NCBI RefSeq assembly: GCF_017591425.1
Contig: NW_024465885.1
Coordinates: forward strand, 40,729,001 to 40,793,000
DNA length: 64,000 nucleotides
From: Ochotona curzoniae
Taxonomy: Eukaryota > Chordata > Mammalia > Lagomorpha > Ochotonidae
Direction: 5' to 3'
Part shown: positions 55,803-64,000 of the stretch, in pieces
Layout: the number at the start of each line of letters is the position of its first letter
Position numbering within the stretch: the first letter of the stretch is position 1
Made by a program: the position numbers and the translations under genes
Notes under the pieces: generated by a model
The model's database searches: none
What the model saw: the letters and a program-made list of their open reading frames with translations, nothing else
Told to the model about the DNA's origin: nothing

Positions 55803-58800
55803 TTATTCGTGACAATTTAATCGGCTTGTCTAGAGAGGACTTTATAAATAGACGTTGCAACTCCTGAAAGTGAAGTTAAATACACAGACAGTTTATATCC
55901 TTTGATCCCCAAGAACAGTACACCATGGCGGCAGGTACAGGCTCTGCATTCCGTGTGGATTCCAATAGTACCAGGACCAATAACTGTTTGGCAACTATAT
56001 TGCCAGGAGAAAAAGGAACCTGTCATCATTTCAGAATAGCAATTATGTAAAGCAAGTCTGATTTCAAAACTATGATTCATTAGAAATTTGGGGGAAGGGA
56101 GTTTGCTTACTTTTGGTTCCCCCCCTTTGTCGGGAGGGGCGGCCATTGCATGATGGCTCCTTAAAACAATTTCTTTAATGTCTGCCATTAGTGGCCCTTG
56201 AATACTCGACTACTATATTAATAAAGAAAATTCTTCCCCAAAATAGCAACAATAAGTTACAAGTGAAAATTCTCTATGGGTGAACGATGTAGAAACATCT
56301 GTAATTTGATAGATTGCCTGACAATTTTCTGTTTAAAACATTTTTTTTTAAATACAACAATTCTTTGGGGATGCTGAGATTTTATTATTTTTTTAATCAC
56401 TTTCTAAATTGGTAAAAAAAAAATGAAGGATCGCATCATGAAATTTTTTAGCTTATATTTTCTGACTATGTAGGGAAGAAGTTTTGAGAATCCATATTTG
56501 TTTTCCCCATATTTTATCACTTGGAATTATAGAGATCTGTTGCTTTTTGGTCATGTTTCCCCTCTGACTTTTCCCCGCAGCATCCGGAGTAGGGACAATG
56601 GAACGTGCTTATGAGCGCTGATCACCCACCAGCGCACACTGGCAGATTCTGCGCTTGGGGCCAGTTCTGATGTTGGCACATCCTTTACCTGCAGCTACTT
56701 CAGGCCCAGAGGACATCCAAACCTTTCAGATGCAGATCACTCACAGAGGGGGGGACCGTCTGAAGGACAAGGATCTGGACCTAGAAGTCAATCAGAAGCA
56801 TGTCTCCAAAATTTTCCCTTCAGACCCAGTTTAATGTCTTCGTAATTTCTGAGGTTAACTATTAAGGAAACTAGATGAAGACAACTCTATCTGTGCTTGT
56901 GGGGTTGTGTGTGCAGGTGCATGTGTGTTTGAAATAATTTGAATGCAGTGAAAACCATACTTTTCCAGGACTATTTTTTAAAATTTTATCTAATATCTTT
57001 CATACTTCCCCCCCAAAAAAATTTTGGGTGGTACTCACGGACATTTGGGTTTTGATATTATCTACATGTGTACAAGTTCCAGGGTGACTTAAAAAAAGAG
57101 AAACTTAATTTTGGGGTTCCGTTTAGTTACCATTTGATGTCAGTGTTGCACTGTAACATTAGCATGAATAGATGGGGGCTGATGGTAAGAGCTACATGAA
57201 TTGACTGTGGGGGAACAGATTAATTTGAATGTTAAAGGTCATCAGATTTGGACAACTCACCAGATTCTGAATGACAGTCTTTGTGAATCAGGTTTTTTTT
57301 CTCCCTAAGGAATCAGTCATGACATCCAATTATTCCATCAAAAACCCAAAGATGATTGCGTGAATCATTGATGACTTGTTTTCAAATAGAAAAAATACTT
57401 CGTAAAAGCGCTTCCTAATCTTAAATATCAAAAGTATCTTGTGCAATTTTGAACAAAAGCATTCATACAGTCTGTTTTTAGATGAATAAAATGCAATCTA
57501 GCCATGCATAGCCAGCCACATCCTGTCCATCTATTGAGTTTTTCAGTTGTTTATGTTTACACGAAGCCATTCTCTTCAAGGGCAAATTTAATAAGGGCAA
57601 TTTACGAGGTCATAGGAAAGTGTGTGCAGAATGGAAAGCGGGCAGTGATTTTAATTTAGATTTGTACATAGCAGCATCTCCGATGGGGAGAGGAAGCAAA
57701 AAGGCAGCCCTCCTTACAAAACACACATGGCCTTTTGTTTGCCAGGGCTCCGGGCATTCCTATTCATCAAGAACACATATCTCCAGGTTACTCAAATCTG
57801 CTCATAGTGCAGCTGCAACAAAACAGAATTTGCTGCTGGAAAAACACGAGTATTGTCATGGACTTAAAATCATTAATATACGCTAGATTGATCACTCGGA
57901 TCTAAGCTAGCCTGATCTAATCAAATGGCTCCAAATGACAGAGCTTGAGAAGTTTTGCTTTTCTGTATTATAGGTGGTTTATAGTTCTGTTGTGTGCTGG
58001 GGTCTGTGCAGTGAGTGTGGACACATGAAGGTGTGCAGAGAACAGCTCCCATGTTGGCAAGGCTACAAGGGACTCCCAGCTTTACGGCAAGACCGGCCGG
58101 ATGTCTCTCCAAGCACCTTGGCACAGCTTCACCCCTTTTGCATGGACACTCACCCACCCTGCTAAGAATTCTGTGATCTCTGGACGCATTGCTGTTTGCC
58201 CCTGTGAGATGGTTTTTGCATCGATGTGAGCATGGGAGTTAATGTTGCTGATCATGTCTTGGTGAGTGGCCTTTAACACTTTATACATGGAAGTACAATT
58301 AAGCCCATGTCATTTTTGGACACCTTATTTTGTGCCTAACTACTTTTCCAGAATCTGGTCCAACATGTAGCATGCCTTCTGGAAAATGGTTTGGTAAGTA
58401 TCCCAAAAATTAATGAAAGTTATGGGAGTATGAGCTGAAACTACTATGGCGCTAAATACAGTTATTATGACCTTAAAGGCTAGCCTATCCTTGTAACTCT
58501 TTGGAGCATAGAAAACGTGTCTGTTTTAGCCACTTTTATGCTTTTTTGACTAGAGGAATTATAGGATGCTTTTATTGGTATCATAAAGATATTTTTTCAT
58601 TATTGTTTGACTCTGTGGGGTTTTAGAGACTGTACTCGTAGGGGATGAAATATTTGAAATTTTTGTCTTGGATCTTTGTGTTTTTATTTTTTTCTTTTGA
58701 TACATTTTTTCCCATTAAGTGATAGATAAGTTGTAGAAACGGAAATGTAGTGGGAATGTATAACCATAGTAGGTAACCGCTGTCACCTAATGGCTACTAC

Positions 58801-59610
58801 TGAGAAATGAACAACGGCTTGCTTTAAAGAAACTGATTATAGTAACTTACATGATTATCTTTAGGAGCACCTGGTTGACCATGAAATGAAAAAAAAATTA
58901 ATTAATCAAACATCTGTGCATTCTGGCTTGCTCATGAAGTAAAAATAGAACAACCAAACGTTTGTGCAGAAGTTTGTGATGTTCATTAAATAAAAAGGAC
59001 GGCTTCTTGAGCTGTTAGCACAGGGCACCAAGTGACAGTGTGTGTGTCTCTTTTCCTCACAGAATCCACACACCCTTCTTGAGCTCCAAATTCGGCTGGA
59101 GCTGGCCTCAGCACACGTGCATATAGGAGAACCCAAGAATATTTTGGGAAATTATTAAAAAGATCCATATCAAGAAAATCCCTTCATTCAATGAAGACTC
59201 AAATATGGTCCATTCTGATGTATGAGACATAGTTACAGGGGGTAGGAAAACATCCTTTCCAGAACATTTGATTATCTATTTGCTTCATTACATGGCAGAC
59301 ATAAGCATTTGGTAATGAGACAAACATCTTCGTAAAGTTCATTCTTCTGTGACACACCATTTATTGTTTCTTAAGGTGACAATTTAATTATTCTGATTTT
59401 TTTTTTTGCCTCATCATTCAGGCTATCAAGCTATCAAAATACATCTTTCTTGCCAACCTCTGCTCTAATAACATAAAATATTAACCCATAAAAGGACATC
59501 AATAATTCCTCCTTCAGAATAGCAGGTGCTAAAAAAATTCAACCTTGGAGGAATAAAATAAAAGCCTCAGTTTGGCAAACCTCCCATAGTAGGATCCTAT
59601 ACTTGAAAAG
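55803..59610. other. Unique DNA, longest repeat-poor stretch, no gene
   Basis: About 3.8 kb without a recognisable interspersed repeat. GC-richer parts at 56580-56800 and 57970-58200. Open frames at 55817-56188 (minus), 57620-57886 and 57921-58157 have no domain I recognise. Repeat poverty could reflect conserved regulatory DNA or simple lack of insertions. Confidence 0.42.
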
Positions 59611-59620
59611 GAAGACCCAA

Positions 59621-59949
59621 GCCTGGCGTGGTAGTCTGATGCCTGAAGACCTAACCTTGAAAATGAAGGGATCCCATATGGATGCTGTCTCTAATCCTGG
59701 TGGCCCCACTTCCCATCCAGCTGCCTCCTTGTGGCCTGTGAAAGCAGTTGATGGTCCAAAGCCTTGGCACCGTGTGTACGTGTGGGAGACCTGGAAGAGG
59801 CTCTCGACTCCTGGCTTCGGATTGGTACAACTCCTGCTGTAGGAGCTGCTTGGGGAGTGAGTCAGTGGACAGAAGATCTTCCTCTGTCTCTCTTCCTCTC
59901 TGTATATCTGACTTTCTAATAAAACAATAAATAAATCTTTAAAATATGC
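59621..59949 (+). mobile_element. CSINE
   Basis: Sense copy: GCCTGGCGTGGTAGTCTG, GGATCCCATATGGATGCTG, TGTGGCCTGTGAAAGCAGTTG, GTGGGAGACCTGGAAGAGGC and AATAAATAAATC tail. Target copies AGACCCAA at 59613-59620 and 59950-59957 (longer if near-matches GAAGACCCAA/GCAGACCCAA are counted). Confidence 0.9.
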
Positions 59950-59955
59950 AGACCC

Positions 59956-59979
59956 AATGAATGAATGAATGAATGAATG
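59956..59979 (+). repeat. (AATG)n simple repeat
   Basis: Five to six AATG units right after the SINE target duplication. Confidence 0.9.
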
Positions 59980-60407
59980 TACCTACCTGCCCAAGACTTT
60001 GTCATGTTCTGAGTGCTGTTCAGCGATGAGTAAATCATTCAGTCTCAAGACCATTACATAATGGTAGAGGTAGTCGCTATGGCTTGAATGGGTCCTCCAG
60101 GATTCATCCCCAATGTTTCGAGAGCCAGAGCTTGAAGAGAAGAAGATAAGATTAGTGCCATATTGCAGGAGTTGGTTCATCACTAAAAAAAAAAAAAAAA
60201 AAATTAGCTCAATCCCCCAGCTTCCCCAGCTTCCATCCCAGGACTTTGTTTGGTTTGCTTTGGTCTGCTTTGTTTTTTGTTTGTTTTGTTTTGGATTAGA
60301 TTTTTTTCTGCCTTCTGCTTTCAGAGGATGCATGGAGGGCGCTGTGTCATAGGAGTTCTTAGACTTACTACACACCAGATATGTTAAGAAGAAATCTCTG
60401 TCTAAAA

Positions 60408-60408
<1 letters not shown>
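59980..60408. other. Spacer with poly(A) and GTTT-rich runs
   Basis: A18 run at 60184-60202 and a G/T-rich TTTGTTTGTTTTG stretch at 60243-60295. The open frame 59983-60375 (minus) spans these low-complexity runs and is not a gene. Confidence 0.5.

Positions 60409-60463
<55 letters not shown>
60409..60463 (-). repeat. (GATA)n microsatellite, minus orientation
   Basis: About 13 CTAT units on the plus strand. With 5006-5072 this is the second GATA array of the window, in the opposite orientation. Confidence 0.97.
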
Positions 60464-60630
60464 AGTTTCATGTATTCTGCAGTGGAAACAAACAAAGAAA
60501 GACTGAGGTGGCAGCAGAGCAGGGGGAGAGAGAGATTAAATTATAAAATAGTGTCATCAAATTAAAAACTCCCCAGTAGTGGTAGTACTATATAGTACTG
60601 GTATTATTCCATGTATAATTGTAGAGATCT

Positions 60631-60728
60631 AAGGCAAAGTTTCAAAAGGTAGTCTCGGGATTGTCGAGGGCCAGGTTATTATCATAATCACCTGGTTAGT
60701 AAAAATATAAAGATTTGAGCCCCATGCC
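60631..60728 (+). mobile_element. MER5A-like DNA transposon fragment
   Basis: CAAAGTTTCAAAAGGTAGTC, ATCATAATCACCTGGTTAG and ATTTGAGCCCCATGCC correspond in order to the MER5A (Charlie/hAT non-autonomous) phrases for AAGTGTGGTC, ATCACCTGGGAAC and CAGGCCCCACCCCAG. A later antisense SINE lies next to it. Confidence 0.55.
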
Positions 60729-60759
60729 AGATGTCCATGTTGGTGTATAACTTCTTGTT

Positions 60760-61012
60760 ATTCAGACTTATTTATTTGAAAGACAGAAGTTCCAAAATGA
60801 TCGCACAGCAGAGATGAGACCAAGAGTCAGACAAAGGGACACGACTCCGTTTGGTTCTTCAGCATGGTGTCCAGAGCTCAAGTACTTGAGCTGTCATTTC
60901 CCAGGCCCATCAGCCAGGGGATGGATTACAAGTGGAGTGTCAGGGACTACAGCTGGAACTCTTCTATAAGATGTTGAATTTCCAACAGAGGATTAAGTCA
61001 TTGTGCCACCAT
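60760..61012 (-). mobile_element. Old CSINE (antisense)
   Basis: GACTTATTTATTTGAAAGAC, CCAGAGCTCAAGTACTTGAG, ATGGATTACAAGTGGAGTG and GATTAAGTCATTGTGCCACC. Strongly diverged. Confidence 0.7.
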
Positions 61013-61295
61013 TTTTACATACATTAGTAGGTTCTGACAAATGTGTGTGCTCCTGAATCAGGTGTGAGCACTGGACAAAATGCATTCCTGCAATGAACAC
61101 TTAGTAAATTAGATGATTTCTAACATGTGAACAAGTATAACAGCATGAACCTTTGCAAACAGAAAGTAAGAATAGAAGCGGATTAGTCTAATTCCCGTCT
61201 GTCATGGGATGAAATGTTGTAGAACAAAGTCTCAATGGAAAAGAAACTCAATGAACTACAAGAAGAAATTATCTTTGATTGGCTTAAATGGAATA
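61013..61295. other. Unique AT-rich DNA
   Basis: Nothing recognised. Confidence 0.45.
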
Positions 61296-61299
61296 CAGA

Positions 61300-61520
61300 A
61301 ATACTATAAATAGAACCCAATATGTTCCAAATACATTATGTTCAATTCCTCACCAAATTCTTACATTACCCTTGACAGCATAGATGATACTATTTTTATA
61401 GTTATGGAACTAACGGGACGAGATATTAAGTCAACTGCATGAGGTTGTAAAGCCAGAAGCAAGAAAACTGGAATATGAAATCTGGCCTCTATGACATCAA
61501 TCTTACACTTTTGACCTCCA
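61300..61520 (-). mobile_element. MIR/L2-type fragment (antisense, tentative)
   Basis: ACTATTTTTATAGTTATGGAAC, CATGAGGTTGTAAAGCCAG and CTGGAATATGAAATCTGG follow the antisense MIR order for CATTTTACAGATGAGGAAACTG, AAGGTCACACAGCTAG and GGATTCGAACC. Diverged; could be MIR or a MIR-related repeat. Confidence 0.45.
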
Positions 61521-62220
61521 ATCCGCGTATTGATGAGTCACACTGGAATGTGTTCTAATTGAGTGTTATCTGAAACTTTGAAAATTAGCCATGTGTATCA
61601 TTTTTTTGGTATTAGAGTAAAATATTAAGAAATTATTCATGTACTGTTGTAAATCTAGAAATTTAGAGGTAAAAAAATTAAAGAGAAATTTTCTCAGCTG
61701 TCTCAACTTATTTGTGGTGAGGGCGATAACAAGAGAGGCCTCTCATAGGAAGCAAGTGGTAGTTAAGTATGTTACCCCAACCCACTATGCAAATCATGCA
61801 TCTCCAGACTATTACCCATGAGGAAAAAGGGATGCAGCAGACAGCACTCATGGCAGTAAAGCAGGAGATTAAAGGGTAGACCACTGTTTCATGAACACAA
61901 GGAATTGCAAGCACTTTGCAGCATGGATAGAAAAGGTCTTATCTTTCAATAGTTCAGCTTTGCGTGTTGTTATCCGTAACCATTAAATCATCTTACAAAC
62001 CTCAATGAGGATCAAGGACATTTTCAGCCACAGAAATGCATTCCCTGGATAGATGCTCATTCTGTGGATGGTCCTCATGGTTCTTTGATTTGAAGTGATA
62101 AAAGAAAAGCCGTCATTTATTCATTGGAAGTACATGCCACAAAAGAACTAAAACCCTATTTCTTATTTCATCATTCTTAATTATGCTTATTATTCTAATA
62201 TGAAATCAAGATAGTGTTTG
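61521..62220. other. Unique AT-rich DNA, no gene
   Basis: No repeat recognised; open frames at 61639-61914 on both strands carry no domain. Confidence 0.42.
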
Positions 62221-62221
62221 T

Positions 62222-62450
62222 TAATGGGGAAGCATCCCGACCCTGGAGCCAGAGTGCTTGCTTGGGATCCAGCTCGGCCCCTTTCTAGCTCTGACACAAC
62301 ACAGATTAGTCTCTGCTTCATCATCCATCAAAATGCGAATTAGACCAGTAAGTTGAATTAGATTGTAATGAGAACCAAATACACTATAGCTACAAAGTGT
62401 TGACAACAGTATCTGGACTGGAATAAATGGTATTTAAATGTTGAACATCA
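62222..62450 (+). mobile_element. MIR
   Basis: CCTGGAGCCAGAGTGCTTGC, GGATCCAGCTCGGCCCC, TTCTAGCTCTGACAC, CTGCTTCATCATCCATC and ACAGTATCTGGACTGGAATAAATGG follow the MIR consensus from the tRNA-like part to the 3' end. The best-preserved ancient SINE in the window. Confidence 0.75.
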
Positions 62451-63235
62451 CAGTTAGAAACTGCTTGCACATTCTGGGCACTTTGGGAAAATGTCCATTT
62501 TCCTGAATGCTACATATAAATTATGCATTTGACATTATGGTCATAGTAACCATGTCATGATCAATCACCCGAAATTCACCTTTTGGAAATGGGTATTTAG
62601 GATATAGCAACAGTGACCATATACACCTTGTGACAACAAAGTTCAATATACAGCTTCCTGCTTTTCTGCAATGGTAATCTTGAAATAGTGGTAGGAGGTG
62701 GGGACCGAATAAAAAGGAAGTTTTAGGAAAAACTCTAAGCCCTATCAAGTTACAAAGAAAATGTCCCAACATGGAAGTAAAGGCACAGCATTGATGTATT
62801 TCCTGTTGTGTTGCTTGAGACAAAGCTGTGTTTCTACACACTTTGTTTGGCACAAACTTTTTTTTTTCCCTGTAACTCATGCCTAACTTTTCGGCTAATG
62901 CAACCATCTCGCCTATAAATTCACTGTAACAATTTAAGCAACTTTGTCATTTTCCTCTTTCTACTGATGTTTTGGTAAGTTGCAAGTCTTGTTGGGAAAC
63001 AGAAATGCAGATAATTTTTGAGTTCAAAGGGTTTATTGTAAAAAAACATCAATCATCCTTATCTTTACAAATGTCTTTGAAGAGTATGTGCTTTTTTTTA
63101 AAAAAAAATCAAATATTGTTAATTGTTAATATCACTCCACCATTAAAAAAATCAAACCCAAATAAACTCTGACTCAAAAATCACATGTGTTTTTAAACAC
63201 AAATCTTGGAAATGATGTTTGACAGAGCAGATCTG
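62451..63235. other. Unique AT-rich DNA, no gene
   Basis: The antisense open frame 62521-62907 (128 codons) has no recognised domain. T9 and A9 runs at 62860 and 63098. Confidence 0.42.
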
Positions 63236-63239
63236 CTGC

Positions 63240-63480
63240 TAGGGGGATGCGTGCCTTTCAGAGTTCATAGGTTTGACAGCTGTTTCCTGATCCTGGTTCC
63301 AGATTTCTGCTGTTACGGACAGTGGGATGCAACTGAGACGGCCACAATAGTTGAATTCTACTGTCACCTGTGAGGGATTCTTGGATTCAAATCTCTATAT
63401 CCAGTTTCGTCTCCAGTTTTTGAAGGCGTGAGCCAGTGGTTGGGAGCTTTCTGTCTCCCATATGAAAAAAAAATATGAAA
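63240..63480 (+). mobile_element. Very old lagomorph SINE (tentative)
   Basis: CCTGATCCTGGTTCCAGATTTC, GGGATGCAACTGAGACGGCC and GTGAGGGATTCTTGGATTC follow the order of the older SINE. The 3' end is degenerate. Confidence 0.42.
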
Positions 63481-63747
63481 CAGCAACCCTCATATATAAG
63501 ATAAGGACACAGGAGAATTTTTCCTGATATCCAAGACTCAGCTATTGCCTTAGGTAAACACAGTCTTCAGGAGCGACTGCTGAAATTTCTAGGAACCCTA
63601 ATTCTGAATGAATCAGATCATAGATATTCAACTTGTTTTTCTCAGGACCTCTTGCTACTTAAAATAATTAAGATCTGTTAATGAGTTTTGGGGTTATGTT
63701 TATTAGTACTTGATCGATGAGAAATTAAAAGACTGAACTTACTAGGG

Positions 63748-64000
63748 AGGCAGATAATTGGTGAAGCAATGGTCCATTCTTGGGATGCTAGAATCCCTAT
63801 TGAAGCATCTAGTTCAAGTCCTGACTCCGCTTGCCTGTTCACACAAGCCTGGGAGGACATAGAGGATATTTCAAGCGCTTGGGTCCCTGTTTTCTGTGTG
63901 GGGTCCCAGATGGAATTCCTGGCTTCTGACCTTGACCTTGGCCTGGGCCTGGATCTTATGGTCATCTGGAGAATGGATCTGCACAGAGAAACTCTATCTT
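63748..64000 (+). mobile_element. Old lagomorph SINE, cut by window edge
   Basis: TCTTGGGATGCTAGAATCCC, TTCAAGTCCTGACTCCGCTTG, CACACAAGCCTGGGAGGAC, GCGCTTGGGTCCCTG and TGTGGGGTCCCAGATGGAATTCC give the order of the older SINE type (CSINE2-like). The 3' end lies outside the window. Confidence 0.65.

Noticed and set aside
59983..60375. Antisense open frame of 130 codons, Lys/Gln/Asn-rich
   Set aside because: Low-complexity translation of the T/G-rich and poly(A) runs at 60184-60295.
62521..62907. Antisense open frame of 128 codons
   Set aside because: No recognisable domain, no splice sites bounding it convincingly, and AT-rich composition; expected by chance in 64 kb.

Overview
This is a mammalian nuclear, intergenic-type window. 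I see no protein-coding gene, no convincing exon and no structural RNA gene. The organism is inferred to be a lagomorph, more likely a pika (Ochotona) than a rabbit. The basis is about two dozen copies of the tRNA-derived lagomorph C-type SINE (CSINE): start near GGGCCYGGC, internal ATCCCATATGGG, TGGCCTGGGAAAGCAGT and GTGGGAGACC, end ATAAATCTT plus poly(A). The youngest copies carry variants such as GTGGTTAAGGTCCTC and TCATCGGACGGAAGATCTTC, which I associate with pika rather than rabbit from memory and not from a search. MIR, MER5A-like and MLT1-like fragments are the old repeats expected in any placental mammal.

Layout. 0-6.3 kb: old CSINE pieces, an L1 3'UTR fragment, a (GATA)n array and two diverged copies of an unnamed ~100-bp segment. 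6.3-7.0 kb: two CSINEs inserted in succession into one target site, giving three target copies. 7.5-10.25 kb: an antisense L1 ORF2 fragment broken by three CSINEs; the tail of one of these carries an LTR plus tRNA-His-type primer-binding site. 10.6-11.1 kb: a poly(A)-ended, retrocopy-like sequence of unknown origin. 11.6-22.7 kb: mostly unique AT-rich DNA with scattered SINEs, one MLT1-like LTR and one L1 3'UTR. 23.2-26.9 kb: a GC-rich 3.7-kb element with a degenerate ~60-bp tandem array and a poly(A)-type end; shorter relatives lie at 35.6-36.3, 37.25-38.0 and 50.9-51.6 kb. 27.5-31.9 kb: an old L1 3' end followed by a 5'-truncated, inactivated L1 (ORF2 remnant plus 3'UTR) with a CSINE inside. 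32-64 kb: unique AT-rich DNA with more CSINEs, MIR/MER5-type fragments and microsatellites.

How the parts work together: there is no operon or pathway. The window records retrotransposition. L1 supplies the enzymatic machinery in trans, and CSINEs, the VNTR element and the possible retrocopy look like its products; several insertions are nested and can be ordered in time. The most unusual items are the LTR-plus-PBS insert at 9576-9856, which ends flush at the PBS and is flanked by a 13-14 bp repeat, and the VNTR retroelement family. All family names are recognition from memory; no database search was possible.
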